Origin: Pseudoalteromonas arabiensis
Lineage (GTDB): Bacteria; Pseudomonadota; Gammaproteobacteria; Enterobacterales; Alteromonadaceae
DNA: 64,000 nt
Assembly (NCBI RefSeq): GCF_001550155.1
Contig: NZ_LRUF01000021.1
Span: 452,630 to 516,629 of the forward strand
Reading direction: 5' to 3'
Shown here in pieces: positions 26,081 through 36,180 of this stretch; within the stretch, counting starts at the first letter, position 1; every line of letters begins with the position of its first letter. The translations under genes and the position numbers were made by a program. The notes beneath the pieces are model-generated. The model had not been told where the DNA came from, did not search any database, and saw only the letters and a list, made by a program, of their open reading frames with translations.

Positions 26081-26974
26081 CTATTTTTGGCTCTCACGTA
26101 AGGTCAACGCTAATTGTGAAATGGCAAGTGACATATTTAAGCCAAGCACATGAGAACTATTATAAAGAAACTCAGAAAGTGCAGTTTGTGCTTTTTGATA
26201 GCTAAAAAAGTCCATACCTAATACTAATTGCGTTTTAAGGTGTTCAGTTAAAAACAGAGCAAATACATTAACAAGACTATGCTCTTTATTTAATATATCG
26301 ACTAACGTGCTGAAATTATGGCTGTCTTTTATCTCAGTTGCAAATTTATAAAGTAAGTCAACAGACTCTAACTGATGCTCTTTATACCACTGTTCCACTA
26401 AAAGCGGTTGACTAGCAAATAATACTAACCAAGAGTAATTAGGAATATTCAAAGAGGCTAACCATTGTGTCGTAATTGAACTATCTACTTTGACTTCCTG
26501 CACTGCACAGCGACTTAGAATAGTCGCGGGCAATAAAGCTGTTTGCTCACAGGTTAAAAGTAAATAACGGTTCAAGCTTGGCTCTTCAAGTGTTTTTAAT
26601 AAGGCATTTGCTGCCGCGGTGGTCATTTTATGACATTGTTCAAGAACAACTACTTTGTTGCCATTTTGTGCCGCGGAATGATTGATAAAATGAGTAATAT
26701 CGCGAATTTCATCAACACCAATTGTTTGTCCATCAACTCTCACAATTCGCTTATCTGGATGCGTTCCTGCTTGATTAAGCTGACAACTTTTACAATGACC
26801 ACACGCTCTTAATTGCACAGGTGAAGCACATAATAAACCATTAGCGAGTGAATCGACTAAATGGTGTTTGCCAACCCCTTTATCACCATTAAACAGCTGT
26901 GCATGATGAAAACGCTGCTGCGAAAAGCTTTGAGCTAATTGCTGGTACAGACCTTCAAGCCATGGCAAAGGCAT
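26081..26974 (-). CDS. holB: DNA polymerase III delta' subunit
   Basis: Clamp-loader subunit; it helps load the beta clamp on primed DNA. Short for the family at 297 aa. The AAA+ part includes QLFNGDKGVGKHHLVDSLA (modified P-loop), a zinc-binding set ACGHCKSCQLNQAGTHPD, KVVVLEQCHKMTTAAANALLKTLEEP and a sensor-1-like segment LLPATILSRC. The stop is 8 bases from pilZ, and the start is separated from the tmk stop by one base. Confidence 0.94.
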   Translation of the reverse strand: MPLPWLEGLYQQLAQSFSQQRFHHAQLFNGDKGVGKHHLVDSLANGLLCASPVQLRACGHCKSCQLNQAGTHPDKRIVRVDGQTIGVDEIRDITHFINHSAAQNGNKVVVLEQCHKMTTAAANALLKTLEEPSLNRYLLLTCEQTALLPATILSRCAVQEVKVDSSITTQWLASLNIPNYSWLVLFASQPLLVEQWYKEHQLESVDLLYKFATEIKDSHNFSTLVDILNKEHSLVNVFALFLTEHLKTQLVLGMDFFSYQKAQTALSEFLYNSSHVLGLNMSLAISQLALTLRESQK

Positions 26975-26975
26975 A

Positions 26976-27608
26976 TCAATTTAAACCTGCAAAAAAGTTG
27001 TCTAACACCGTGATTATTGCCGCATGCACCTCGGGCATTGTTTGGTTGGCATCCACTGTTTTGATACTAGTGTCAGTTTTAGCAATTTCAAGGTAACGTT
27101 CACGAGTACGCTCAAAAAAGCCTAGCGCCTCTTGCTCGATACGATCAAGCTCACCACGGCCTTTGGCACGAGCAAGACCAATAGCAGGGTCAATATCTAA
27201 ATAAAGGGTTAAATCTGGTTTTAACCCTTTTAATACCATATCAGCTAGAAATGATAACTTAGTCTGCTCAATGCCGCGACCACCACCTTGATAGGCTTGT
27301 GATGAAAGATCATGGCGATCACCTAAAACCCAAGTGCCTTTCTCAAGGGCTGGATTAATCACATTTGCAACTAACTGAGAACGTGCAGCGTACATAATCA
27401 ATAACTCAGTTTCACCCGTTACTTGTTCTGTGTGGTCTTGCTTAACAATATTGCGAAGTTCTTCAGCCATTGGTGTGCCACCAGGCTCACGCACATTCAT
27501 AAAATCGACTTGTTTTTTCTCTAAATAAGCTTGGCATACGGCTATTGCCGTTGATTTTCCAGCACCTTCTAGGCCTAGGCCTTCAATCACTATAAATTTC
27601 GCTGTCAT
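26976..27608 (-). CDS. tmk: Thymidylate kinase
   Basis: Phosphorylates dTMP to dTDP. The P-loop GLEGAGKST, the DR-type motif NVREPGGTP, the dTMP-binding [17 protein letters not shown] and the lid ([12 protein letters not shown]) are visible. 210 aa is typical. It sits in the conserved mltG-tmk-holB order. Confidence 0.97.
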   Translation of the reverse strand: MTAKFIVIEGLGLEGAGKSTAIAVCQAYLEKKQVDFMNVREPGGTPMAEELRNIVKQDHTEQVTGETELLIMYAARSQLVANVINPALEKGTWVLGDRHDLSSQAYQGGGRGIEQTKLSFLADMVLKGLKPDLTLYLDIDPAIGLARAKGRGELDRIEQEALGFFERTRERYLEIAKTDTSIKTVDANQTMPEVHAAIITVLDNFFAGLN

Positions 27609-27623
27609 ATGACTCTATTCTGG

Positions 27624-28604
27624 TTATTTGTTCAACTGGTACTGCTGCACAGCAAGGTTATGCTCTTGTAATGTCTTCGAAAATTGATGGCTACCATCCC
27701 CTTTCGATACAAAATATACATACTCAGACTCAGGCGGGTTAACCGCTGCAAGCAAAGCCGCTCGAGATGGCATTGCAATCGGTGTTGGCGGTAGTCCTTT
27801 AATTTTGTATGTATTATACGGCGTGTAAGTGGTTAAATCTTTACGTTTAATATCCCCGTCGAAATCAGCACCAATACCATAAATTACAGTTGGATCAGTT
27901 TGTAGTCGCATATTGCTTTTCAAGCGATTAGTAAACACCGCTGAAATCATGGGTCGCTCGCTTGCAAGGCCTGTTTCTTTTTCAATAATAGAAGCTAGGA
28001 TCAACGCTTCATAGGGCGAATTTAATACTAAATCTTGCGCTCGATTTTGCCACGCAGCATCTAATTCTTGCTGCATTTTACTGTATGCACGTTTAAGAAT
28101 ACTGCTTGCGTTATCTTCACTATGATAGTGATAAGTATCTGGGAATAACCAGCCTTCTAAATTTTCTTGCGTGTTACTTATCTGCGTCGCTAAATTTTCT
28201 GTATCTAAATCTTGGGTTAAATACGCTTGCTTTTGAATATTGGCAACGACGTCACGAAGTGGCTGACCTTCAATAATTGTAAAAGAAAAGCTAACTTCTG
28301 CTCCCCGATTTATAAGGCGAATATTATCGACCACTGAGCGAGAGTTAAGCTCATAAAGACCCGCTTTTAAATCAGTAAGCGTAGGATCTAATTTAGCGAG
28401 TACCTGAAACTTAAAGCAGCTATCAACCCAGTGATTTGTTTGCCATGCTTGGCAAAGCTGATTAAAGCCTGTGCCACGCTCTACTTTGAATAAAGTACTG
28501 TTTTCAACTTTTAACGGCATTTTCAATGCTGATTGAAGTTGTTGATAACCAATACCACAACATAGCAATGCTAATAATAGCACGCTAACAATGACTTTAA
28601 TCAC
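27624..28604 (-). CDS. mltG: Endolytic murein transglycosylase MltG
   Basis: Inner-membrane-anchored lytic transglycosylase that cuts nascent glycan strands and terminates their elongation. One N-terminal membrane segment (IVSVLLLALLCCGIGYQ) is followed by a LysM-like part and the YceG catalytic domain, with the active-site segment ILASIIEKETGLASERPMI (catalytic Glu) and LQTDPTVIYGIG, then GLPPTPIAMPSRAALLAAVNP. 326 aa is normal. The start overlaps the pabC stop by 4 bases. Confidence 0.96.
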   Translation of the reverse strand: MIKVIVSVLLLALLCCGIGYQQLQSALKMPLKVENSTLFKVERGTGFNQLCQAWQTNHWVDSCFKFQVLAKLDPTLTDLKAGLYELNSRSVVDNIRLINRGAEVSFSFTIIEGQPLRDVVANIQKQAYLTQDLDTENLATQISNTQENLEGWLFPDTYHYHSEDNASSILKRAYSKMQQELDAAWQNRAQDLVLNSPYEALILASIIEKETGLASERPMISAVFTNRLKSNMRLQTDPTVIYGIGADFDGDIKRKDLTTYTPYNTYKIKGLPPTPIAMPSRAALLAAVNPPESEYVYFVSKGDGSHQFSKTLQEHNLAVQQYQLNK

Positions 28605-29413
28605 TGACTCTCCTTGGCAAATTGCGCCTTTAATAATGCTTTACTGCGCGTAATATCAAACTGTGTATCAGCAATGTTTGCTACAGGAACCACGCCCATT
28701 AAACTGTTACACATAAACACTGCATCCATCGCTAAAAACTCATCAACTTGGATTGCTTTAAACTCAATGGCTAACTTATCACATAAATCGCGTAGATAAA
28801 CCCCTGTGATGCCACAGCAGTCTAACTTGGGTGAAACAATTTGACCGTCTTTAATGGCAAATAGATTTGCTGCAGAGCACTCTATCACATTGTCATCATA
28901 ATCAAGCACTATAACGTCATCACACTCGATGGAGTGCATGTGATTTTTGACAAGCACCTGCTCTAAGCGGTTCAAGGTTTTTAGTCCAGCAAGTAAAGGT
29001 TGATGTGAAAGCCTGACGTCACTAATTGCTAGGCTTACGCCCTGCTTTTGCCAATTTTTATAATGTGAAACCTGAGGTAATACGCTGATCAGCACTTGGA
29101 TAGTTGGCTCGTCTGGTAAACCATAGCCACGACCACCTACGCCACGGGTCACGACAACTTTTAATATCCCAGTTTGTGTATCGCAAATTGCTTTGTTAAC
29201 TACTCGCTCTATTTCGTTTAAATCTAATTCAGGGAAAAATAATCGCTCAGCGCATTCAACTAAACGCGCTTTATGTAAGTCCCAATGCTCAATACAAGCA
29301 TCAACAATAGAAGCTGTTGTAAAAAAGCCATCACCATAATTTAAGCCACGATCTTGGGTGCTTATTGTGGAGTCTGAATTGGTTATTTTTATTGTTTGTT
29401 TTAATTTGCTCAT
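28601..29413 (-). CDS. pabC: Aminodeoxychorismate lyase
   Basis: PLP enzyme that converts 4-amino-4-deoxychorismate to 4-aminobenzoate for folate synthesis. It has the fold IV motifs DRGLNYGDGFFTT, KVVVTRGVGGRGYG, LKTLNRLEQVLVK (PLP-binding Lys) and ECSAANLFAIKDG. The N-terminus is a few residues longer than usual. The ATG lies only a few bases after the T-run of the fabF terminator, and no Shine-Dalgarno is visible, so expression may depend on read-through or a weak start. Confidence 0.95.
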   Translation of the reverse strand: MSKLKQTIKITNSDSTISTQDRGLNYGDGFFTTASIVDACIEHWDLHKARLVECAERLFFPELDLNEIERVVNKAICDTQTGILKVVVTRGVGGRGYGLPDEPTIQVLISVLPQVSHYKNWQKQGVSLAISDVRLSHQPLLAGLKTLNRLEQVLVKNHMHSIECDDVIVLDYDDNVIECSAANLFAIKDGQIVSPKLDCCGITGVYLRDLCDKLAIEFKAIQVDEFLAMDAVFMCNSLMGVVPVANIADTQFDITRSKALLKAQFAKESQ

Positions 29414-29415
29414 AC

Positions 29416-29442
29416 AAAAAAGCCCAGTTAAACAACTGGGCT
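29416..29442 (-). terminator. Rho-independent terminator after fabF
   Basis: The 9-base stem AGCCCAGTT (29421-29429) / AACTGGGCT (29434-29442) has a 4-base loop and TTTTTT on the minus strand. A T-rich run on the plus side also makes it look bidirectional. It sits between fabF and pabC, a few bases before the pabC start. Confidence 0.9.
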
Positions 29443-29470
29443 CTTCTTTTTAGTCCGTTGTTAAAAAGAA

Positions 29471-30709
29471 TTATACCTTTTTAAACAGCAACGAGCCATT
29501 AGTACCGCCAAAACCAAATGAATTACATAGTGCGTAATCCAATTTAGCGTCACGTGCAGTGTGCGGTACATAATCTAAATCACAGCCTTCATCAGGGTTA
29601 TCAAGGTTGATCGTAGGGCTTACTTTTTGATCAACCAGTGACAAGATAGTAATGATCGACTCTACCGAGCCTGCCGCACCTAACAAGTGACCCATCATTG
29701 ATTTAGATGAACTTACCATCACATCTTTCGCCGCATCACCAAAAATAGTTTTAACGGCTGAAGTTTCGGCTTTATCGCCTGCATTAGTCGATGTACCATG
29801 AGCATTAATGTAACCCACTTGGTCTGCATTAACTTGTGCATCATTTAGTGCATTTTCCATCGCAAGGGCTGCGCCTGCACCGTCTTCCGGTGGAGACGTC
29901 ATGTGATAGGCATCACCACTCATACCAAAACCGACCAGTTCAGCGTAGATTTTCGCGCCACGTGCTTTTGCATGCTCATACTCTTCCAGTACGATTACAC
30001 CTGCACCATCAGCAAGTACAAAACCGTCACGGTCTTTGTCCCAAGGGCGTGATGCTGCTTGTGGATCGTCGTTACGAGTTGATAATGCACGTGCAGCATT
30101 AAAGCCACCCATACCAATTGGTGTAGACGCTTTTTCAGCACCACCGGCTACCATTGCATCTGCATCGCCGTATGCAATCATACGTGCAGCATGACCAATG
30201 TTATGTAGGCCTGTGGTACAGGCTGTAACGATTGAAATATTAGGACCACGTAAACCGTGCATAATCGATAAATGACCAGAGATCATATTGATAATGGTCG
30301 AAGGCACGTAAAACGGAGAAAGCTTACGCGGACCGCTGTTTAATAGTTTAATGTGGTTTTCTTCAATTAAAGTTAAACCACCGATGCCAGACCCCACTGC
30401 TACACCAACACGCGTGGCGTTTTCTTCAGTGATCTCTAGACCTGAATCTTGTAGTGCTTGTACACCCGCTGCAATGCCATATTGGATAAACAAATCCATT
30501 TTCTTTGCATCTTTCGGTGACATGTAAGCTGATGCATCAAAGTCATTCAGCAAACCTGCGAATTTGGTGCCGAAACTTGAGGTATCGAAATGCGTGATAG
30601 TTTGAATACCACTTTTACCGTTTAACAAACCTTGCCAAGTAGATTCAACATCATTACCTAGCGGTGTCAACATTCCTAAGCCAGTTACGACGACTCGACG
30701 TTTAGCCAC
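29471..30709 (-). CDS. fabF: 3-oxoacyl-ACP synthase II
   Basis: Elongates acyl-ACP with malonyl-ACP in fatty acid synthesis. 412 aa; the catalytic triad is Cys in [13 protein letters not shown], His in [15 protein letters not shown] and His in [13 protein letters not shown]. The C-terminal [13 protein letters not shown] is characteristic. It follows acpP in the usual fabD-fabG-acpP-fabF order and is closed by a terminator. Confidence 0.97.
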   Translation of the reverse strand: MAKRRVVVTGLGMLTPLGNDVESTWQGLLNGKSGIQTITHFDTSSFGTKFAGLLNDFDASAYMSPKDAKKMDLFIQYGIAAGVQALQDSGLEITEENATRVGVAVGSGIGGLTLIEENHIKLLNSGPRKLSPFYVPSTIINMISGHLSIMHGLRGPNISIVTACTTGLHNIGHAARMIAYGDADAMVAGGAEKASTPIGMGGFNAARALSTRNDDPQAASRPWDKDRDGFVLADGAGVIVLEEYEHAKARGAKIYAELVGFGMSGDAYHMTSPPEDGAGAALAMENALNDAQVNADQVGYINAHGTSTNAGDKAETSAVKTIFGDAAKDVMVSSSKSMMGHLLGAAGSVESIITILSLVDQKVSPTINLDNPDEGCDLDYVPHTARDAKLDYALCNSFGFGGTNGSLLFKKV

Positions 30710-30783
30710 GGGTTGCCTCCAATAAGGAAATTATTTTAGGTGGGGTGTATACCAAATTTATTAGTATCATTCTTCAGATAGAC

Positions 30784-30808
30784 TAAGGGCAGCGTAATGC
30801 TGCCCTTA
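30784..30808 (-). terminator. Hairpin between acpP and fabF (weak terminator or processing site)
   Basis: A perfect 10-base stem TAAGGGCAGC (30784-30793) / GCTGCCCTTA (30799-30808) with a 5-base loop. On the minus strand it is followed by GTCTATC rather than a T-run, so it may only attenuate transcription or stabilise the abundant acpP mRNA. Confidence 0.55.
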
Positions 30809-30826
30809 AAATCAAAATGCGTAAAA

Positions 30827-31063
30827 TTACTCAGCGTGAGCTGTAACGTAATCGATTGCAGCTTGAACTGTAGTGATCTTTTCAGCTTCTTCGTCTGGGA
30901 TCTCAGTGTCGAACTCTTCTTCAAGAGCCATTACTAGTTCTACAGTATCAAGTGAATCAGCACCTAAGTCATCTACGAAAGAAGCTTCATGTTTTACTTC
31001 TTCTTCTTTAACACCTAGTTGCTCAATGATAATTTTCTTTACGCGTTCTTGGATGTCGCTCAT
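30827..31063 (-). CDS. acpP: Acyl carrier protein
   Basis: Carries acyl chains on 4'-phosphopantetheine. 78 aa, acidic, with the modification site [19 protein letters not shown] (Ser in DSL). The start at 31063 ([10 protein letters not shown]) has AAAGGAAAG upstream and gives the normal ACP length; a reading from 31090 would add nine residues unlike the family. The 238 bases upstream, before fabG, probably contain its own promoter. Confidence 0.97.
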   Translation of the reverse strand: MSDIQERVKKIIIEQLGVKEEEVKHEASFVDDLGADSLDTVELVMALEEEFDTEIPDEEAEKITTVQAAIDYVTAHAE

Positions 31064-31301
31064 TCTTCTTTCCTTTATTAAAAACGCCAATGCGTTATTT
31101 TCAGATTGCGGCGTAGTTTACGCCGCATAATTCTGTGATTCAAGGATTTGCTGATAATAACTTATCTGGTCAAACCTCTTGATTGGTATTTGTTCATTTA
31201 TCGCTTATTTTCACAGCGAATTCAAGTATGTTTAAAGCAAGATCACAAAAAATTCAATATTTTTCGATAAACTTTCGTTAGCTTTTTTAAGCTAACATTC
31301 A

Positions 31302-32048
31302 TTAAACCATATACATCGCACCATTTACATGCAATGTTTCACCTGATACATATGCCGCTGCATCGGATGCTAAATAACACACAGCTGCTGCGATTTCGTC
31401 AGGTTGACCAAGGCGACCTGCAGGTACATTTGCAAGCGTAGCTGCTTTTTGCTCTTCAGTCAGCTCGTCGGTCATATCGGTTTGAATAAAACCCGGTGCA
31501 ACAACGTTTACTGTAATGCCACGTGATGCCACTTCTCGCGCTAATGACTTAGTAAAACCAATTACGCCAGCTTTGGCTGCAGCATAGTTAGCTTGACCCG
31601 CATTACCCATCGTGCCCACAACAGAACCGATATTAATGATACGGCCATTTTTCTTTTTCATCATAGGACGTAAAACAGCCTTAGATAAACGGAAAATTGA
31701 GCTTAGATTAGTATCGATGATGTCATCCCACTCACCGTCTTTCATACGCATTAATAAGTTATCACGAGTGATACCGGCATTGTTAACTAATACATCGATA
31801 TCACCTAAATCAGCCTTTATAGCAGCAAGTGTTGCCTCAATTGACTCAGGATCTGTTACGTTAAGTGCATAACCTTTACCATTGTCGCCTAGGTATTCGC
31901 TGATTTTAGCAGCACCTGATTCGCTTGTTGCAGTACCCGCTACTTTTGCACCTTGTGCAACTAACGTCTCTGCAATCGCTTTACCAATACCACGGCTTGC
32001 ACCAGTGATTAGGACAACTTTGCCCTCAAGAGAAAATAAATTTGTCAT
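31302..32048 (-). CDS. fabG: 3-oxoacyl-ACP reductase
   Basis: NADPH-dependent reduction of 3-oxoacyl-ACP. 248 aa short-chain dehydrogenase: TGASRGIGKAIA (cofactor), NNAGITRDNLLMRM, the catalytic Ser/Tyr/Lys in IGSVVGTMGNAGQANYAAAKAG, and the C-terminus SGETLHVNGAMYMV. It is 11 bases after fabD. Confidence 0.97.
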   Translation of the reverse strand: MTNLFSLEGKVVLITGASRGIGKAIAETLVAQGAKVAGTATSESGAAKISEYLGDNGKGYALNVTDPESIEATLAAIKADLGDIDVLVNNAGITRDNLLMRMKDGEWDDIIDTNLSSIFRLSKAVLRPMMKKKNGRIINIGSVVGTMGNAGQANYAAAKAGVIGFTKSLAREVASRGITVNVVAPGFIQTDMTDELTEEQKAATLANVPAGRLGQPDEIAAAVCYLASDAAAYVSGETLHVNGAMYMV

Positions 32049-32059
32049 TCTATTCCTAC

Positions 32060-32986
32060 TTATTTCGCTTCATCAATCGTAGCCTGCGTATTAACCGCAG
32101 CGCATACCATTGCTTTATCAATTCGTTTCGCAAGGCCCGTTAATACTTTACCTGGGCCAAACTCATAACTTTGTGTAATACCTTGTGCAACCAATGCTTG
32201 TACTGTCTCAGTCCAGCGTACTGGGCTGTAAAGTTGACGTACTAATGCATCTTTAATTGCTTCACTTGACTGCTCTACTTTCACATCAACGTTGTTGATT
32301 ACATCACACTTAGGTGTATTAAATGTTAAAGCAGCTAAATCAGCAGCTAATTTTTCAGCGGCTGGTTTCATTAGTTCACAGTGAGAAGGCACGCTTACTG
32401 CCAGTGGTAAAGCGCGTTTAGCACCTGCTTCTTTACATGCTTCTGATGCACGTTCAACCGCGGCTTTATGACCTGCAATAACAACCTGACCGGGTGAGTT
32501 GTAGTTGACTGGTGAAACAACTTCACCATTTGCTGATGCTTCACACGCTGCTTTAATTTCATCATCACCTAAACCGATGATTGCAGCCATAGAACCAACA
32601 CCCGCAGGTACTGCTTCTTGCATGTATAAACCACGATTTTCAACGAGTTTAACGGCTTCGCTTAAGCTTACGACGCCAGCACACACTAGCGCTGAATACT
32701 CGCCTAAGCTGTGACCAGCCATAACAACCTCAGCATCAGGGTTTGCATCTAACCATTGACGGTAAATAGCAACACTGGCAGTTAAAAGTGCCGGTTGTGT
32801 ACGATGGGTTTGATTTAATTCTTCTTCTGGACCATTTAGTACAAGCGCAGCGAGATCATAGCCAAGAGCCTCAGATGCTTCAGCAAATGTTGCTTTAGCA
32901 ATTTGTGAATCAGCTAATAGTTCAGATAACATACCCACAGTTTGTGAGCCTTGACCTGGGAATACGAGTGCAATTTTATGTGCCAT
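32060..32986 (-). CDS. fabD: Malonyl-CoA:ACP transacylase
   Basis: Moves malonyl from CoA to ACP. 308 aa; PGQGSQTVGM at the N-terminus, the catalytic Ser in MAGHSLGEYSALV, the general-base His in VSVPSHCELMKPA, and YEFGPGKVLTGLAKRI near the end. It is in the plsX-fabD-fabG-acpP order; 70 bases separate it from plsX. Confidence 0.97.
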   Translation of the reverse strand: MAHKIALVFPGQGSQTVGMLSELLADSQIAKATFAEASEALGYDLAALVLNGPEEELNQTHRTQPALLTASVAIYRQWLDANPDAEVVMAGHSLGEYSALVCAGVVSLSEAVKLVENRGLYMQEAVPAGVGSMAAIIGLGDDEIKAACEASANGEVVSPVNYNSPGQVVIAGHKAAVERASEACKEAGAKRALPLAVSVPSHCELMKPAAEKLAADLAALTFNTPKCDVINNVDVKVEQSSEAIKDALVRQLYSPVRWTETVQALVAQGITQSYEFGPGKVLTGLAKRIDKAMVCAAVNTQATIDEAK

Positions 32987-33056
32987 ACTTAGCTCTTATA
33001 ATTAAACAAAAAAATATTCTCTAGCAGGCAGCATAACAAGTTTTAACTATGCTGCA

Positions 33057-34085
33057 CTACTTTGTTGTTGGATGTGTTTGCTCAAAAATCGCAGCGATTT
33101 TTTCAGGGAGTTGGCGTTCGACTTCCCGCGCGGCTTCATCAATAGCAGCATGAAACGCCTTCGCAGAGGCATTACCATGGCTTTTAACAACAATACCGCG
33201 CAATCCTACCAGACTTGCGCCGTTATACTGGTCGGGGTTCACCCGTTTGTAGAGCTTTTTTATTACTGGACGCAGTAAAAAAGCCAAACTTTTGTATAAG
33301 AAATGCTTGTGTAAGGCTTTGGTGAGTTTATGCATAATAAGCTTGGCAATACCTTCACAGGTTTTAAGTGCCACATTACCTACAAATCCTTCGCACACAA
33401 TTACATCGGCTTTGCCACTGAAAATATCACTACCTTCACTATACCCTGTATAGTTGAGATATTTACACTGCTGCATTAACTGTGCAGCTTGTTTTATTCC
33501 TTCATGCCCTTTGATGTCTTCAGAGCCAATATTCAATAAACTGACTCTTGGGTTTTCGCAACCAAGAGCTTGCCCTGCTACCACAGAACCCATAATGCCA
33601 AATTGATAAAGCGTTTGCGCATCGCAATGCACATTCGCCCCTAAATCAAGTAAGTAAACAGGTGTTTTCCGTTCAGTTGGAACAGCAGAAATAAGGGCAG
33701 GACGCTTTACGCCAGGTAGCATTTTCAATACATAATGCGCCATAAAAAACAACGCGCCCGTATTACCGGAGCTTACACAGGCCTGCGCTTCACCCGATTT
33801 AACTAAATCGAGGGCAACTCGCATTGATGAATCTTTTTTAGAACGAACCGCTGAAGCAGGCTCACACGCATTTGTGACAACTTCGCTACAATGGCGAATA
33901 ATTAAACGAGGATGAGATAACGAATCGAGTGCTTCGAGTTCTTTTAGAATAACTTGCTGATTACCACATAAGATGAGTCTTAAGTTGGTATTAGCATTTA
34001 CCGCGTTGACGGCAGCGGGGATAGATGAACGGGGGCCATAATCGCCCCCCATCATATCTAACGCTATGGTTAGATTGGTCAGCAT
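33057..34085 (-). CDS. plsX: Phosphate acyltransferase PlsX
   Basis: Converts acyl-ACP to acyl-phosphate for phospholipid synthesis. 342 aa with the family signatures [14 protein letters not shown] at the start, [16 protein letters not shown], and [16 protein letters not shown]. 11 bases after rpmF, the standard arrangement. Confidence 0.97.
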   Translation of the reverse strand: MLTNLTIALDMMGGDYGPRSSIPAAVNAVNANTNLRLILCGNQQVILKELEALDSLSHPRLIIRHCSEVVTNACEPASAVRSKKDSSMRVALDLVKSGEAQACVSSGNTGALFFMAHYVLKMLPGVKRPALISAVPTERKTPVYLLDLGANVHCDAQTLYQFGIMGSVVAGQALGCENPRVSLLNIGSEDIKGHEGIKQAAQLMQQCKYLNYTGYSEGSDIFSGKADVIVCEGFVGNVALKTCEGIAKLIMHKLTKALHKHFLYKSLAFLLRPVIKKLYKRVNPDQYNGASLVGLRGIVVKSHGNASAKAFHAAIDEAAREVERQLPEKIAAIFEQTHPTTK

Positions 34086-34096
34086 ATAGCAATCTC

Positions 34097-34267
34097 TTAG
34101 TTAGAAATTACTTTAACGCCTTTGTAGTAACCGTCAGCAGTTACGTGGTGACGACGATGAGTCTCACCAGAAACTTGATCTACAGTTAAAGTTGGACCAT
34201 TGATCGCATCGTGTGAACGGCGCATGCCGCGTCTTGCACGAGACTTTTTGCTTTTTTGTACAGCCAT
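34097..34267 (-). CDS. rpmF: 50S ribosomal protein L32
   Basis: Found by translating the gap between yceD and plsX: 56 aa beginning [20 protein letters not shown] and ending [11 protein letters not shown], the standard L32 pattern of a basic N-terminus followed by a short fold. It lacks the Cys zinc ligands seen in some L32 forms. GGAGAAG lies upstream of the ATG. It is flanked by yceD (10 bases) and plsX (11 bases), as in E. coli. Confidence 0.97.
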   Translation of the reverse strand: MAVQKSKKSRARRGMRRSHDAINGPTLTVDQVSGETHRRHHVTADGYYKGVKVISN

Positions 34268-34277
34268 TAGTCTTCTC

Positions 34278-34802
34278 CTAAGAATCTTTCTTAAGTTGTT
34301 TCAAAATATCAAATGGATTTGGTTTGTCATCTTCTGCTGCTAATTTACCAAAGCTTGAAGGCTCTGATGAATAACTGCACGAGGCTTCGTTGTGTGTAGG
34401 CACTATTGGAATAGCTAAAATCAATTCGTCTTCGATTAACTCAAACACGTTGATTTCACCGTTTTCGTCCAGTTCTACTTCATCGTAACCTGCAGGAAGA
34501 TGATCTGACTCTGCATCCAAACCGACTGGCGAATACACAAAGTCTTGATCCAAATCCAACCCTAAATCACCATTGCATCGTTGACAAGTTACGGTTACGT
34601 GTACTGATAAATTACCACTTATCACTACTAAACCTTGATCATCAATTTTGCAATGAATCTTTACCGCTATTTCACCTGCTTCTTCCTGCACAACTTGCTC
34701 TAAACGAGAAAGTTTTTCAAGCGGAACAATACCGTCATAAGATAAACGATGTTGTGCTGCTTTGCTGGGATGAAGAGTGATGGGAATTTTCACCTTTTGC
34801 AT
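34278..34802 (-). CDS. yceD: YceD family (DUF177) protein, 23S rRNA accumulation protein
   Basis: 174 aa; conserved segments [16 protein letters not shown] and [25 protein letters not shown] identify the DUF177/YceD family, linked to 23S rRNA accumulation in E. coli. It is just upstream of rpmF, the universal context. The C-terminus [12 protein letters not shown] is typical. Confidence 0.95.
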   Translation of the reverse strand: MQKVKIPITLHPSKAAQHRLSYDGIVPLEKLSRLEQVVQEEAGEIAVKIHCKIDDQGLVVISGNLSVHVTVTCQRCNGDLGLDLDQDFVYSPVGLDAESDHLPAGYDEVELDENGEINVFELIEDELILAIPIVPTHNEASCSYSSEPSSFGKLAAEDDKPNPFDILKQLKKDS

Positions 34803-34943
34803 AGGGGCTGCATCATATAGATAGTTAGTAAGTTAGTCAAAGTAAAAAACCATTTTTAGTCGGTTTTTAACGATCTTCCGCTTTGTTTTCGGGTTCATTG
34901 TGACTTATCCTTGGCAAAATACAATTTTCATCCAGAATTTTTT

Positions 34944-35540
34944 ATGAAACCAACACTTATATTAGCGTCAAGCTCACCATTTAGACAGCAATTATTAACT
35001 AAGTTCAACTTACCTTTTCAAAGTTTCTCTCCAGAAATTGATGAATCCCCTATCGCGGGTGAAACACCTGAGCAACTGGTAAAGCGTTTAAGCGAACAAA
35101 AAGCCCGTGTAGCAACACAGCATTTTGATGAAGGTTTAGTAATAGGCTCTGATCAGGTTGCAGTATTTGACAATGCGATTTTAGGAAAGCCCCACACTAA
35201 AGACAATGCAGTTGCACAGTTATCCTCATTCAGTGGTCATACGGTGACATTCTTAACAGGTTTGAGTGTTTTTGATATCAAAAGCAATAAAGCGATTACC
35301 ACTGTGGTGCCTTTTGAGGTGACATTCAAAACACTGACACTTGCGCAAATAAATGCTTATTGCGATGCTGAGCAGCCTTATAACTGCGCAGGCAGCTTTA
35401 AAAGCGAAGGGTTAGGTATTTGCTTATTTGAAAAGCTCAGTGGCGATGACCCAAATACACTGATAGGTCTGCCACTGATCACTCTAACTAAACTACTGGC
35501 TGAATTTGATGTTGATGTGCTGATGCTTCAAGAGGCGTAG
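34944..35540 (+). CDS. yceF: Maf/YceF family nucleotide pyrophosphatase
   Basis: Hydrolyses non-canonical nucleoside triphosphates (7-methyl-GTP in E. coli YceF). Motifs: LILASSSPFRQQLL, EIDESPIAGETPEQLVKRLSEQKA, IGSDQVAVFDNAILGKPH. The start is ATG 34944 (MKPTLILASSS); the TTG at 34911 would add 11 unconserved residues. It is divergent from yceD and converges on the HAD gene, with which its last 53 bases overlap. Confidence 0.94.
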   Translation: MKPTLILASSSPFRQQLLTKFNLPFQSFSPEIDESPIAGETPEQLVKRLSEQKARVATQHFDEGLVIGSDQVAVFDNAILGKPHTKDNAVAQLSSFSGHTVTFLTGLSVFDIKSNKAITTVVPFEVTFKTLTLAQINAYCDAEQPYNCAGSFKSEGLGICLFEKLSGDDPNTLIGLPLITLTKLLAEFDVDVLMLQEA

Positions 35541-36180
35541 TTAAAACGTGTAGCAATTGTTGGTATGAATCAACAACACATAACGGCGTATGTTGCTCTA
35601 ACTGCGCCTTACTATGTGCACCGAAACTGACACCAATACAGGCAATACCCGCAGCATTAGCCATTGCCATATCCAATTGACTGTCACCAATCATCACAGC
35701 GTCGTGCTTAGCTATGTCTTGCTCCCGTAAAATTTGCTCAAGCATATCTGGTGATGGCTTCGACTTAGCATCATCAGAGCACTTTACATTAACAAAGTAC
35801 TTACCAAGGCCTGATTCTTTAAGTAACCTATCGATACCTTCACGCCCTTTACCGGTAGCCACTGCCAATTGCATACCTGCGTCGCTTAGCTGATTTAATA
35901 CCATTTCTACATCAGCGAATAAAGGTGTAGGTGTGACATCTAGCTCACGGTACTGCGCTTTATAGCCTGCGACTAGTTCATCATTTAAGTGTAAATGGGC
36001 AGGAAAAAGTGCTTCAGTCGCTTTGACTAGCGATAAGCCAATCACATCTTTTGCTTGCTGATCTGTTGGTATATCGATACCCAGCTGTTTGGCAGTATTT
36101 TGCAAACACGTAACAATTTTCGGCACAGAGTCCATTACTGTGCCATCCCAATCAAAAATAACCAGCTTAAATTTGTTCAT
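35488..36180 (-). CDS. HAD-superfamily phosphatase (phosphoglycolate phosphatase-like)
   Basis: 231 aa HAD-IA hydrolase: catalytic VIFDWDGTVMDS (Asp nucleophile), LAVATGKGR (motif II), and VMIGDSQLDMAMANAAG (motif IV). Many gammaproteobacteria have such a gene beside rluC; substrate not known. ATG 36180 is preferred to GTG 36189. It overlaps the rluC stop by 14 bases and the converging maf gene by 53. Confidence 0.9.
   Translation of the reverse strand: MNKFKLVIFDWDGTVMDSVPKIVTCLQNTAKQLGIDIPTDQQAKDVIGLSLVKATEALFPAHLHLNDELVAGYKAQYRELDVTPTPLFADVEMVLNQLSDAGMQLAVATGKGREGIDRLLKESGLGKYFVNVKCSDDAKSKPSPDMLEQILREQDIAKHDAVMIGDSQLDMAMANAAGIACIGVSFGAHSKAQLEQHTPLCVVDSYQQLLHVLTTPLEASAHQHQIQPVV

Noticed and set aside
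34841-34870. AAAAACC...GGTTTTT hairpin between yceD and maf as terminator
   Set aside because: It lies between two divergent genes with no gene ending into it; probably chance in AT-rich DNA.
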